This document shows, in pieces, positions 1 to 9,422 of a DNA stretch of 64,000 nt; the stretch's first letter is position 1; each line of letters opens with the position of its first letter. This DNA is from Anaerolineae bacterium (lineage in GTDB: Bacteria; Chloroflexota; Anaerolineae; Aggregatilineales; Phototrophicaceae). The stretch lies in assembly GCA_013360465.1 (NCBI GenBank), contig JABWBO010000012.1:1-64000 (forward strand), read 5' to 3'. Both the position numbers and the translations under genes were made by a program. Below the pieces are notes generated by a model. That model was not told where the DNA came from, searched no databases, and saw only the letters and a program-made list of their open reading frames with translations.

Positions 1-111
1 GAACACGCGCACGTTGGTCGCGCCATACTGTTCCGCCAGCTTCAGCACGGCGTCGCGCTTGTCGCCGATGATCTCGGCGATGCCCAGGCTGCCCTTTTTG
101 GGAACCGTCAT
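1..111 (-). CDS. MNT-domain nucleotidyltransferase (MntA-like), N-terminal part, 3' truncated by window edge
   Basis: Reverse translation MTVPKKGSLGIAEIIGDKRDAVLKLAEQYGATNVRVF is an intact N-terminus homologous to the two downstream copies. Confidence 0.7.
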   Translation of the reverse strand, partial: MTVPKKGSLGIAEIIGDKRDAVLKLAEQYGATNVRVF

Positions 112-213
112 GCGCTGCCCTCAATCTCTCCTGTATCCTGATTATAAGGCAGAATCTTCGGCTTGCCGTCGGTGCTGGCTGTGGGGGAGGGGCTTCAAAG
201 CGCGGCAGACGGG

Positions 214-576
214 CTAAATGAAGTCCGCTTCGTCGTCTGCGAGGACTTCGGGATCGGCAGCCATCGTTTCGACCACAGATCGCAGCGCCGGGAGCTGTTC
301 GACGGCTGCCCAGACGATCTCGAGATCAACTTTATCGTAACGATGGATCAGGAAATCGCGGAATCCTGCAACCGCCTGCCAATCCACCTCTGGAAACCGT
401 GCCAGAAAGGCTTTCGGCATACGTTTCACCGCTTCGCCGATGACTTCATAACAGCGAATAACGGCATCCTGCGTTCGGGTATCGGCGAAGAACGCCGTCC
501 GCCCTTCAGCCGTGTAGGTCTCCACATCGGAAGTCTTGCGAACCAGGTCATCGACAAGCTGCTTCAGAGCCGTCAC
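214..576 (-). CDS. HepT-like / DUF86 protein
   Basis: 120 aa; RDFLIHRY matches the RX4HXY motif of HepT ribonuclease-type toxins; overlaps the MNT gene stop. Confidence 0.8.
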   Translation of the reverse strand: MTALKQLVDDLVRKTSDVETYTAEGRTAFFADTRTQDAVIRCYEVIGEAVKRMPKAFLARFPEVDWQAVAGFRDFLIHRYDKVDLEIVWAAVEQLPALRSVVETMAADPEVLADDEADFI

Positions 577-886
577 AGCGGTCGCGCCTCTCTGAGCGCC
601 CTGGGTCGAATGAACTCCTTCAAGGTGCGTTCGGTAGAGAGATCAACCTCTCGCCCCAGCAGTTCTTTGAGTCTGACCCACAAGCCAACCACCTCAAACA
701 GGCTGCTGCCCGCGCGGAACTCCACCAGGAAATCGACATCGCTGTCTTCCCGCGCTTCGCCCCGCGCCACGCTGCCGAACACGCGCACGTTGGTCGCGCC
801 ATACTGTTCCGCCAGCTTCAGCCGGCGTCGCGCTTGTCGCCGATGATCTCGGCGATGCCCAGGCTGCCCTTGGGTTTCTTCGCCAT
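573..886 (-). pseudogene. MNT-domain nucleotidyltransferase (MntA-like), frameshifted near N-terminus
   Basis: GSVARGEAREDSDVD (GSX10DXD) intact in ORF 573..788; upstream MAKKPKGSLGIAEIIGDKRDAG* ends at a stop because of a 1-nt deletion relative to the copy at 1..111. Confidence 0.7.
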
Positions 887-897
887 AGCTATCGTCT

Positions 898-1248
898 CTA
901 GGTATCGTCAGTCAGGTCTTCGACTTTCTTCGCCAATGACTCGATTGCTGCTTTGAGTTCCGGCAGTTGTTCGACGGCTTCCCATACCAAAGTCAAATTG
1001 ACGCGATCATAATTGTGGGCGAGAAAGTCACGGAACAAGATCAATCGCCGCCAGTTCACCTCGGGTAGCTGCGCCAACACCAGCGGATCGATCCGCTTGA
1101 GGATCTCGGCGATATTCACATAAGCGAAGGCTACACCATACTGCACCAAAACATCTGCCAGGAAGACATCGCGACCACCGCGCGTGAACCGCTCGATGTT
1201 GCTGACTTCGTTCCGCAAATCATTGACGTACTCCGCAAGTGATTTCAT
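898..1248 (-). CDS. HepT-like / DUF86 protein
   Basis: 116 aa; RDFLAHNY matches RX4HXY; paralog of 214..576. Confidence 0.8.
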   Translation of the reverse strand: MKSLAEYVNDLRNEVSNIERFTRGGRDVFLADVLVQYGVAFAYVNIAEILKRIDPLVLAQLPEVNWRRLILFRDFLAHNYDRVNLTLVWEAVEQLPELKAAIESLAKKVEDLTDDT

Positions 1249-1545
1249 AGGCGGATCAGTTCGCGCAAAGCTGTTGGCTTCGCGAAATCCTTGAGCGTAT
1301 CCTCAGTGGACAGGCTGACATCGCGTTCCAGCAGGTCTTTGAGCGCTGCCCACAATTCAATTGCATCAAAAATCGAAGTTCCCGGTTTGTACTCTACCAG
1401 GAAATCGACATCGCTGTCTTCCCGCGCTTCGCCCCGCGCCACGCTGCCGAACACGCGCACGTTGGTCGCGCCATACTGTTCCGCCAGCTCGCTTGTCGCC
1501 GATGATCTCGGCGATGCCCAGGCTGCCCTTTTTCGGAACCGTCAT
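1245..1545 (-). pseudogene. MNT-domain nucleotidyltransferase (MntA-like), frameshifted by a 14-nt deletion
   Basis: ATG at 1545 gives MTVPKKGSLGIAEIIGDKR then shifts frame; the GSX10DXD part is in ORF 1245..1460. Confidence 0.7.
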
Positions 1546-1604
1546 GCGCTGCCCTCAATCTCTGCTGTATCCTGATTATACGGCAGGATGGGCAGCGCAG
1601 CGCA

Positions 1605-2414
1605 TCATGGCAGCGTGAGGATCTCCGGCTTGCCGTCGGTGATGGCGATGGTGTGTTCGAAGTGGGCGCACAGCGACCGGTCGCGCGTGACCACCGTCCA
1701 CTTGTCGCTCAATTCGTCCAGATCGGGGCGACCGGCGATGACCATCGGCTCGATAGCGTAGGTCATGCCAGGCTGAAGCTTGTAGCTCACCCAGCCGCGC
1801 TGCCGGCTGCCCCGGGGCCACCAGTTGGGGACCTGCGGCTCCTCGTGCATGTTGCGCCCCACGCCGTGCCCGGTGTATTCCCGCGCCACGCTGTAGCCCT
1901 GGCTTTGCACAAAGCGCATGACGGTCAGCGCCACATCCTTGGTCTCGTTGGGCGGCACCGAGGCTTCGATGCCGACGTATAGCGCCCGCTCGGTCACATC
2001 CAGAAGGCGCTGCACCGCTTTGGGGATTTCACCCACGCCCATCGTGAACGCGGCGTCGCCCACGTACCCCTGGTAGATCGCCCCGACATCCAGGCTGATG
2101 ATGTCGCCTTCGCGCAGAATGCGCTTGGCGCTGGGGATACCGTGTACCAGTTCGTGGTTGATCGAGGCGTTGATCGACGCGGGATAATCCGGCGCATCCT
2201 GCTTGGGATAGTTCAGGAAGGCGGGGATCGCGCCGTGATCGCGGATCACCTGTTCAGCGACGCGGTCGAGTTCGGCGGTCGAGACGCCGGGGCGCACCAG
2301 TTCTCGCATGGCAGCATGGGTTTTCGCCACGATCCGCCCGGCTTCACGCATGATGGCGATTTCGTCGCCGCTCTTGATGTGTACCTGCGCCCGTTCACGG
2401 CGTGTCACGACCAT
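1605..2414 (-). CDS. map: methionine aminopeptidase type I
   Basis: IMREAGRIVAKTHAAM, NHELVHGIP, GHGVGRNMHEEPQVPNW, EPMV motifs; position after adk. Confidence 0.97.
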   Translation of the reverse strand: MVVTRRERAQVHIKSGDEIAIMREAGRIVAKTHAAMRELVRPGVSTAELDRVAEQVIRDHGAIPAFLNYPKQDAPDYPASINASINHELVHGIPSAKRILREGDIISLDVGAIYQGYVGDAAFTMGVGEIPKAVQRLLDVTERALYVGIEASVPPNETKDVALTVMRFVQSQGYSVAREYTGHGVGRNMHEEPQVPNWWPRGSRQRGWVSYKLQPGMTYAIEPMVIAGRPDLDELSDKWTVVTRDRSLCAHFEHTIAITDGKPEILTLP

Positions 2415-2427
2415 GTTTCGCCTCTCC

Positions 2428-3144
2428 CTATTTTCCCTGCGCCGCCTGAATCGCCCGGCGGATATCGCTGCCTACCTGCTCGATGGTTTGATCAGCGTCG
2501 ATGCGGACGACCACGCCTTTTTCGTCGTAATAGGCGATCAGCGGGCGAGTCTGCTCGGTATAGGTGTCGATGCGCGTCAGCACGGCATGGGCGCTGCCAT
2601 CGTCGCTGCGGCGGGTCAGCTCGCGTCCATCCTGGCTGAGCGTCGCCAGCAGGCGCGGCGGAAACTGCTTGTCCGTCGGATGATCGACGAATTTCCAGTC
2701 GATGCCGCTGCTGTTGTAATAGATGTTATAGCTCTTGCCCGTCTCTGAATCGGTCACGCGCCCGAACGCCCGCTTGAAGGCGGTGTAGAGATCAAGCTGG
2801 AGCAGCAGCACCACGCCGATTCGCTCCCCGCGCGACTGAAGATAGCGATCCAGCCACTCCGCCTGGGCGGGGGTGCGCGGATAGCCATCGAGAATCACGC
2901 CATGTTCGGCGTCCGGCTGGCTCAGCCGCTCACTTACGACTTGATTGGTGGTATCGTCATCGACCAGCTTGCCGGCTGCCAGAATACCCTGTATGCGCTG
3001 TGCCAGCGCATCCGTCCGCGTCTTCATGGCACGGAACAAGTCACCGGTGGAAACGTGCGGGATGTCGAAGGACTGGCTGATGAATTTCGCCTGTTCGCCC
3101 TTTCCTGCCCCCTGCACACCCATCAGAATGATGTATAAGCCCAT
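2428..3144 (-). CDS. adk: adenylate kinase
   Basis: MGVQGAGKGEQAKFISQSFDIPHVSTGDLFRA, LDGYPRTPAQA; between secY and map. Confidence 0.95.
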   Translation of the reverse strand: MGLYIILMGVQGAGKGEQAKFISQSFDIPHVSTGDLFRAMKTRTDALAQRIQGILAAGKLVDDDTTNQVVSERLSQPDAEHGVILDGYPRTPAQAEWLDRYLQSRGERIGVVLLLQLDLYTAFKRAFGRVTDSETGKSYNIYYNSSGIDWKFVDHPTDKQFPPRLLATLSQDGRELTRRSDDGSAHAVLTRIDTYTEQTRPLIAYYDEKGVVVRIDADQTIEQVGSDIRRAIQAAQGK

Positions 3145-3200
3145 TTCCGTCTAGTCTCCAAGAATGCAGTTCGAAATGGTCCTGATCCATAAATAATACA

Positions 3201-3222
3201 GGGGCGGTCGCTGAACCGCCCC
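3201..3222 (-). terminator. possible intrinsic terminator or attenuator between secY and adk
   Basis: 8-bp perfect hairpin ggggcggt-cgctga-accgcccc followed on the minus strand by T/A-rich tgtattattta. Confidence 0.45.
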
Positions 3223-3285
3223 TTCATTGTTAATCGCCTTCAGGTGACAATTGTCAGGTCTCGCCCCCGCGCCGCCCCTGCGGAA

Positions 3286-4602
3286 CTAGCGAATGAAGCG
3301 GTCGTAGTTGCGCATGACCAGCTGGGCTTCAAGCTGCCGCAGCGTATCGATGACCACGCCGACCACGATGATCAAGCCGGACCCCGACAGCACATAGGCT
3401 GGATTGCCCGCCACGCCGGACACGAACTCGTTCGGGAACAGGATTCGGTAGATGAATTCGACGATGCCCGGAACGACCGCGACGATGCCCAGGAAGAGCG
3501 CGCCGACCAGCGTGATGCGCCGGGTGACGCGGACGATGTAATCCTGGGTGCGCTTGCCGGGGCGAATGCCGGGGATGAAGCCGCCGTTGCGCTGCAAGTT
3601 CTCGGAAAGGTTCTGATTGCCGATCATGATGTCGGAATACAGGAAGGTGAAGCCGACGACCAGCGCGAAGAAGGTCAGCCAGTAGGCAAGCCCCTGGTGC
3701 TGTCCAAAGGTCTGGTTGATCGACTGCCGCACCGGACCATCCGGGAACAGATTCACCAGCAGCGCCGGGAAGGAGATGATCGCCTGAGCGAAGATCAGCG
3801 GGATCATGCCGACCGGATTCACCTTCAGCGGAATGTGCGTCGAAGCGCCGCCGTACTGCTTGCGACCGCGCACCCGTTTGCCATACTGCACCGGGATGCG
3901 GCGCACGCCTTCCTGAATGAAGATGATGCCGATGACGCTCAGGATAGTGATGACGATGAAGAAGATGATATTGACGACCGGCTGGGTCGAGCTGTTCAGC
4001 AGGCGGATCAGGTTGCCCGGAGCCTGCGCCACGATGCCGGAGAAGATGATGATCGACAGACCGTTGCCGATACCCTGCTCGGTGATCATATTGCCGAGCC
4101 AGATGGCGAACATCGTGCCGGCGGTCATCGTCGCGATGACGGTGATGGTCAATAGGGCATCGGAGCCAAAGCCGGGGATGATCGGCGTGCCGCCGAGGGT
4201 GTTGAAGATCTGTATCTGGCTGACGACCTGGAGGATCGACATGGGTATCGCCAGATAATAAGTGTAGGTCTCCTTCTTTTCCTTGCCACCCGGCTCTTTA
4301 TCCATCGCTTCGAGCGCCGGGATGACCGGCGTGAGCACTTGCAGGATAATCGACGCCGTGATGTAAGGATAAACCCCGTTGGCAATCACGCTGAAGTTTT
4401 GCAGCGCGCCGCCAGACAGCAGGTTCAGCACGCCCAGCAGACCGCCGGACTGTCCTTCCAGCAGGCTGCGCAGTGCCGTGCGGTCAACGCCGACGACCGG
4501 CACGTGCGCCGCGAACTGGTAAATGACCAGGATCAACCCCGTGATCAGGAGTTTATTGCGCAGGTCAGGCAGGCGAAGGGCGTTACGCAGTGCCTCAATC
4601 AT
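3286..4602 (-). CDS. secY: preprotein translocase subunit SecY
   Basis: 438 aa, multi-TM, typical SecY sequence; after rplO. Confidence 0.97.
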   Translation of the reverse strand: MIEALRNALRLPDLRNKLLITGLILVIYQFAAHVPVVGVDRTALRSLLEGQSGGLLGVLNLLSGGALQNFSVIANGVYPYITASIILQVLTPVIPALEAMDKEPGGKEKKETYTYYLAIPMSILQVVSQIQIFNTLGGTPIIPGFGSDALLTITVIATMTAGTMFAIWLGNMITEQGIGNGLSIIIFSGIVAQAPGNLIRLLNSSTQPVVNIIFFIVITILSVIGIIFIQEGVRRIPVQYGKRVRGRKQYGGASTHIPLKVNPVGMIPLIFAQAIISFPALLVNLFPDGPVRQSINQTFGQHQGLAYWLTFFALVVGFTFLYSDIMIGNQNLSENLQRNGGFIPGIRPGKRTQDYIVRVTRRITLVGALFLGIVAVVPGIVEFIYRILFPNEFVSGVAGNPAYVLSGSGLIIVVGVVIDTLRQLEAQLVMRNYDRFIR

Positions 4603-4671
4603 GCCAGTTTCCTCAAGTCGATTGATGGGGACGCCCCAAAGGGTCGAGACGTCCTCTTGAATGACGGTGTT

Positions 4672-5202
4672 TTACGATTGGCTCTGCGCCATCAACTTCG
4701 CGAGCTTCGCCCTGGACAGCCGCTTGATGGTCAGCCGCGCACCGGTCACCGGCAGCGTGATGATTGTCGTCGTCCCGCCCGCCTTGGCGATCTTCTCCTG
4801 CGCGCTTTTGGTGAAGCGGTGTGCCTGAACCGTCAGCGCCTTGGTCAGGTCGCCATTGCCCAGGATCACGACAGGATTCTGCTCATCGCGAATCCAGCCC
4901 TGCGCCTTGAGCAGCGCCGGCGTTACCACCGTCCCCGCCGCCAGCTGATCGAGCTGTGCGATCTTGACTTCCTGGAACTCGATGCGGAACAGGTTGGTGA
5001 AACCGCGCTTGAACGGCAGACGACGCACCAGCGGCAGCTGACCGCCCTCAAAATAGGGTCCCTTGCGCGCATGACGACCACGCGCCCCAGCGCCCTTGGT
5101 GCCACGACCGGCAGTCTTGCCTTTGCCCGCCGAAATACCACGCCCGACGCGGGTGCGCTTCTTGTGCGATCCTTTGTTCGGCTGTAAATCGTGCAGCTTC
5201 AT
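4672..5202 (-). CDS. rplO: ribosomal protein L15
   Basis: MKLHDLQPNKGSHKKRTRVGRGISAGKGKTAGRGTKGAGAR. Confidence 0.97.
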   Translation of the reverse strand: MKLHDLQPNKGSHKKRTRVGRGISAGKGKTAGRGTKGAGARGRHARKGPYFEGGQLPLVRRLPFKRGFTNLFRIEFQEVKIAQLDQLAAGTVVTPALLKAQGWIRDEQNPVVILGNGDLTKALTVQAHRFTKSAQEKIAKAGGTTTIITLPVTGARLTIKRLSRAKLAKLMAQSQS

Positions 5203-5204
5203 GA

Positions 5205-5414
5205 TCAGCCTACCTCCTCGACAGCGAGCAAGTGGGTGATCTTGGCGATCATCCCGCGCACCGCCGGAATATCCTTGACAATGACGCTGGCGTGCATCTT
5301 GCGCAGCCCCAGCGCCCTGGCGGTCTCGCCCTGGCTCTTCTCATAACCGATCGGGCTGCGCACCAGCGTGACCTTTAGCTGCTTCTCGTTGGCTTGCGCT
5401 TTCGCCTTAGCCAT
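5205..5414 (-). CDS. rpmD: ribosomal protein L30
   Basis: KVTLVRSPIGYEKSQGETARALGLRKM. Confidence 0.95.
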   Translation of the reverse strand: MAKAKAQANEKQLKVTLVRSPIGYEKSQGETARALGLRKMHASVIVKDIPAVRGMIAKITHLLAVEEVG

Positions 5415-6033
5415 TCTTCACTTCCTCCTGCGCACCCGCCGGAGCCGTCACCACCACATCGCGGCGGCGGCGCTCCCAGAAGGGGCGCATCTCGCCGGCG
5501 TTCTTGCCGCGCATCGCCGCCAACTCCTGCGGGCTGCGCAGCTGCTGAAGCGCTTCCAGCGTCGCCATCGCCACATTCAGCAGATTGGGGCTGCCCATGC
5601 TCTTGGTGAGGATGTCGCGCACGCCCACCGCCTCCAGCACCGCACGCACCGGACCACCGGCGATGACGCCGGTACCGGGCGCAGCCGGCTTCAGCAGCAC
5701 ACGCGCACCGCCATGCTCGGCGACCACCGGATGCGGGATCGTCGTCCCCGACAGAGAAATCTTGAACATCTGGCGGCGCGCGTGATCGGTCCCCTTGCGA
5801 ATGCTGTCCGGCACGGCGCGCGCCTTACCGACGCCGACGCCCACCCGTCCAGTGCCGTCGCCGACGACGACCACGGTGCGGAAAGCGAAGCGCCGACCGC
5901 CCTTGATCACCTTAGCAACGCGCTTGATGTCGATCACGCGCTCTTGCAGTTCTTCACGTTCCTCGCGAGGCTCACGCCCTTCGCGCGGTTCACGCCCCTG
6001 ACGGGGTTCACGCGATGTCTCTTTTTTCTTCAT
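5407..6033 (-). CDS. rpsE: ribosomal protein S5
   Basis: ELQERVIDIKRVAKVIKGGRRFAFRTVVVVGDG. Confidence 0.97.
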   Translation of the reverse strand: MKKKETSREPRQGREPREGREPREEREELQERVIDIKRVAKVIKGGRRFAFRTVVVVGDGTGRVGVGVGKARAVPDSIRKGTDHARRQMFKISLSGTTIPHPVVAEHGGARVLLKPAAPGTGVIAGGPVRAVLEAVGVRDILTKSMGSPNLLNVAMATLEALQQLRSPQELAAMRGKNAGEMRPFWERRRRDVVVTAPAGAQEEVKNG

Positions 6034-6043
6034 CCGGTCCTCG

Positions 6044-6421
6044 CTAGAAACTCAAACCGCCCTCGCGCGCGCCTTCCGCAAGTGCGGCGACACGTCCGTG
6101 ATACTTGTAGCCGCCCCGGTCGAAGACGACTGCCGCGATTCCGGCATCCTTCGCCCGCTGCGCCAGCGCCTGTCCGACAATCTTAGCGGCTTCCGTCTTC
6201 GACTTACCGCTGATCTGCGGCGCAATCTCTTTGTCGATGGTGGACGCCGAAACGAGCGTCTGCCCGTTGAGATCGTCGATGACCTGGGCATAGATGTTCG
6301 TCAGACTGCGGAACACGCTCAGGCGTGGGCGCGCCGCAGTGCCTTCGACACGGGCGCGAATTCGCACTCTACGTCGGTCACGCAGCGCGCGCTTTTGCTT
6401 CAACTGCTTCGTCGTAGCCAT
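6044..6421 (-). CDS. rplR: ribosomal protein L18
   Basis: [34 protein letters not shown]. Confidence 0.97.
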   Translation of the reverse strand: MATTKQLKQKRALRDRRRVRIRARVEGTAARPRLSVFRSLTNIYAQVIDDLNGQTLVSASTIDKEIAPQISGKSKTEAAKIVGQALAQRAKDAGIAAVVFDRGGYKYHGRVAALAEGAREGGLSF

Positions 6422-6433
6422 ACGCTAATGACC

Positions 6434-6970
6434 TCACTTGCCCGTCTTGCCCGCTTTGCGGCGGATAATCTCGTCGGAATAGCGAACGCCCTTGCCCAGA
6501 TACGGCTCCGGCGGACGCAGCCCGCGAATGTTGGCGGCGATCTGCCCGACCACCTGCTTGTCGATGCCGTTGATGACGATGCGCTGGCGTCCTTCCGTCG
6601 CGAACGTGACGTTCGCCGGCGGGTTCACCACGATCTCGTGGGAGTAGCCCAGCTTCATCACCAGGTCCTTGCCGCGCAGTTCGGTGCTGTAGCCGACACC
6701 TTCGATCACCAGTTCGCGCTTGAAGCCATCGGAGACGCCGGTGACCATGTTCGCCAGCAGCGCCCGCGTCAAGCCGTGCAGCGCACGGTGCTGGCGTTCG
6801 TCCGAAGGACGGGTGACGACCAGCAATTTTTCCTCCACCTGGACGGTGATATCCGGGTGAACCTGATGGGTGAGCGTCCCCTTGGGTCCGTTCACCGTCA
6901 CCTGCTGCCCGTCGATCTTAACTTCGACCTTCGCCGGCAGCGTTATGGGTTTCTTGCCAATTCGTGACAT
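6434..6970 (-). CDS. rplF: ribosomal protein L6
   Basis: MSRIGKKPITLPAKVEVKIDGQQVTVNGPKG; start chosen at the internal Met of the ORF. Confidence 0.96.
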   Translation of the reverse strand: MSRIGKKPITLPAKVEVKIDGQQVTVNGPKGTLTHQVHPDITVQVEEKLLVVTRPSDERQHRALHGLTRALLANMVTGVSDGFKRELVIEGVGYSTELRGKDLVMKLGYSHEIVVNPPANVTFATEGRQRIVINGIDKQVVGQIAANIRGLRPPEPYLGKGVRYSDEIIRRKAGKTGK

Positions 6971-6986
6971 CGCTGTGCCTCTTCCC

Positions 6987-7391
6987 TTACCACACGTAGC
7001 ACAGCACTTCACCGCCGACCTGTTCGCGCCGCGCCTGCTGCGCCGTCATCACCCCTTTGGGAGTGGTCATGATGGCGATGCCAATGCCGCTCATCACGCG
7101 CGGCAGGTCGGTGCGCTTGCGGTAGACGCGGCGTCCTGGTTTGCTCACCCGGGTGATATTGGTGATCACCGGCTGACGGTCACGCCGCGTGCCGTGATAC
7201 TTCAAGGTGATGACGATATTGGAATAGGGCTGCCCCTCCACCACCTCGAAACTTTCGATGAACCCCTCCTCCTGCAAGATTCGGGCGATTTCCACCTTGA
7301 TCTTGGAAGCAGGGATGTCGCATGTGATCTTGCGCGCCAGCAGGGCATTGCGGATGCGCGTCAGCATATCTGCGATTGGATCGCTCGTCAT
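6987..7391 (-). CDS. rpsH: ribosomal protein S8
   Basis: [36 protein letters not shown]. Confidence 0.97.
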   Translation of the reverse strand: MTSDPIADMLTRIRNALLARKITCDIPASKIKVEIARILQEEGFIESFEVVEGQPYSNIVITLKYHGTRRDRQPVITNITRVSKPGRRVYRKRTDLPRVMSGIGIAIMTTPKGVMTAQQARREQVGGEVLCYVW

Positions 7392-7409
7392 GCTACCCGA
7401 CTCTCTTTC

Positions 7410-7616
7410 TCACCAGCTTGACTTGACGACGCCGGGAATTTTGCCCGCCAGCGCGAGTTCACGAAAATGAATGCGGCACAGTCCGAAGCGGCGAATATAA
7501 CCGCGCGGACGCCCGCAGATCTTGCCCGAATTCGGGTCGACGTACTGGCAGCGATTCCGCACGCGCACTTTGTACTTCCGGCGACCTTCACGTGCTGTCA
7601 CCGACCTTTTCGCCAT
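7410..7616 (-). CDS. rpsN: ribosomal protein S14, short zinc type with unusual Cys/His arrangement
   Basis: [47 protein letters not shown]; between rplE and rpsH. Confidence 0.95.
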   Translation of the reverse strand: MAKRSVTAREGRRKYKVRVRNRCQYVDPNSGKICGRPRGYIRRFGLCRIHFRELALAGKIPGVVKSSW

Positions 7617-7637
7617 CTGCCTATCCTCTCGTCCTGG

Positions 7638-8186
7638 TTAGCTTTCGCGGAAAGGCATACCGAGCAGTCGCAGCAGCCGGCGTCCTTCCTCATCGGTCTT
7701 TGCCGTCGTCACGACAGTGATTTCCATGCCGCGAACCTTATCGATCTTGTCGTATTGGATTTCCGGAAAGACCAATTGTTCCCGCAAACCAATCGTATAG
7801 TTGCCGCGCCCATCAAACGTATCGGGCGAGACGCCTCGGAAGTCGCGAATACGCGGCAGCGCCACATTGATGAGGCGGTCGATCAACGCCCACATCCGCT
7901 GTCCGCGCAGGGTGACTTTCGTACCGATAGCGCGCCCCTCGCGCAGCTTGAAGGCGGCGATGCTCTTCTTCGCCTTGGTGATGACCGGCTGCTGACCGGT
8001 GATCTGGCGCAAGTCGGTGACCGCGCCATCCAGCGACTTGGCGTTATCGATAGCTTCGCCGACGCCGATATTGATCACGATCTTCTCGATACGCGGCACC
8101 TGCATGACGTTTTCATACCGGAACTCGTCCATCAGGACCGGTACGACCTGTTCTTCGTAGCGTTGTTGAATACCGTATTTCGCCAT
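7638..8186 (-). CDS. rplE: ribosomal protein L5
   Basis: [28 protein letters not shown]. Confidence 0.97.
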   Translation of the reverse strand: MAKYGIQQRYEEQVVPVLMDEFRYENVMQVPRIEKIVINIGVGEAIDNAKSLDGAVTDLRQITGQQPVITKAKKSIAAFKLREGRAIGTKVTLRGQRMWALIDRLINVALPRIRDFRGVSPDTFDGRGNYTIGLREQLVFPEIQYDKIDKVRGMEITVVTTAKTDEEGRRLLRLLGMPFRES

Positions 8187-8196
8187 AGTGCGCCGC

Positions 8197-8520
8197 CTAA
8201 TCGATGTCCGCTTTGCACTTGCGGCAAACGCGGGTTTTAAACCCGTCTTCCCGAACGCGGAAGCCCACGCGGGTCGGTTTGCTGCACTGAGTGCAGACCA
8301 GCATCACATTCGAGAGATGAATCGGACCGTTGAATTCAACGATCTGCGCCGGAATCTGCTGCGCACCTGCCTGGCGCGCCTTGCGATGGCGCTTGAGGAG
8401 GTTGACCCCCTCGACTACCACGCGATCCTGCTTCGGAAAGACCGCCGTCACCCGACCGCGCTCACCAACATCCTTGCCGGTGATTACCTGAACCGTGTCA
8501 CCTGTCTTGATTCGCTGCAT
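8197..8520 (-). CDS. rplX: ribosomal protein L24
   Basis: [28 protein letters not shown] motif. Confidence 0.97.
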   Translation of the reverse strand: MQRIKTGDTVQVITGKDVGERGRVTAVFPKQDRVVVEGVNLLKRHRKARQAGAQQIPAQIVEFNGPIHLSNVMLVCTQCSKPTRVGFRVREDGFKTRVCRKCKADID

Positions 8521-8536
8521 CGTTCACTCTCCTACC

Positions 8537-8908
8537 CTAGAGGGTCTCCGGCGCGAGCGAGACGATCTTCAAGAAGCCGCGATCCCGCAGTTCGCGGGCG
8601 ACCGGTCCAAAGACGCGGGTCCCTTTCGGATTCTGGAGGTCATCGCTGAGGATCACCGCCGCGTTGTCGTCGAACTTGATGTACGACCCATCGGAACGGC
8701 GGTATTCCTTCGCGGTGCGGACGATCACCGCCTTGACCACATCGCTTTTCTTCACCGACCCCTGCGGCGTCGCCGATTTGACGGCGGCGACGACGACGTC
8801 GCCCACGCCGCCGTAGTAGCGGCGAGAACCGCCAAGGACGCGGATCACCAGCAGTTCCTGCGCGCCGGTATTATCAGCAACCTTCAGCCGTGATTCGTTC
8901 TGTATCAT
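8537..8908 (-). CDS. rplN: ribosomal protein L14
   Basis: [28 protein letters not shown]. Confidence 0.98.
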   Translation of the reverse strand: MIQNESRLKVADNTGAQELLVIRVLGGSRRYYGGVGDVVVAAVKSATPQGSVKKSDVVKAVIVRTAKEYRRSDGSYIKFDDNAAVILSDDLQNPKGTRVFGPVARELRDRGFLKIVSLAPETL

Positions 8909-8911
8909 CGC

Positions 8912-9220
8912 TCAGTCCTCCCCGCTGCCGCTGACGACCGATTCGTCCGCCAGCGTGCCGACTTCCGGCGTGCCGGTTTCACGGAGGACTTCCTCGACGA
9001 CCCAGCGCTTGTGACGGCTGAGCGGGCGGCTTTCGACCACGCGCACCAGCGCCCCCATCTGGATCGCATTGCTTTCGTCGTGCGCCATGACCTTCTTCGT
9101 CGTCCTGACCACCTTGCCATAGATCGGGTGGGTCGTGCGACGTTCGATAGCGACAACGACCGTCTTGTCCATCTTGTTGCTCACAACGCGCCCCACCAGA
9201 CGCCGACGCTTGTTAGCCAT
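8912..9220 (-). CDS. rpsQ: ribosomal protein S17
   Basis: [32 protein letters not shown]. Confidence 0.97.
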   Translation of the reverse strand: MANKRRRLVGRVVSNKMDKTVVVAIERRTTHPIYGKVVRTTKKVMAHDESNAIQMGALVRVVESRPLSRHKRWVVEEVLRETGTPEVGTLADESVVSGSGED

Positions 9221-9422
9221 TACCTTTTTCCTTCTGAATTTCCCGTTCGCGCATGATCGTCTTCATACGCGCGATAGTGCGGCGTGCCTGACGGATAGCG
9301 GTCGGGTCTTCCAGGCGACCAAACCCATCCTGAAGACGCAGCATGAACAGATTTTCCTTCTGGTCTTCCAGGGCATCCGCGAGATCCTGGTCAGACAGGT
9401 TGCGAACTTCTTTCGACTTCAT
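9213..9422 (-). CDS. rpmC: ribosomal protein L29
   Basis: [29 protein letters not shown]. Confidence 0.95.
   Translation of the reverse strand: MKSKEVRNLSDQDLADALEDQKENLFMLRLQDGFGRLEDPTAIRQARRTIARMKTIMREREIQKEKGNG

Noticed and set aside
5950-6012. Possible CRISPR-like short repeats
   Set aside because: Repeats are in-frame codons of the S5 tail without unique spacers
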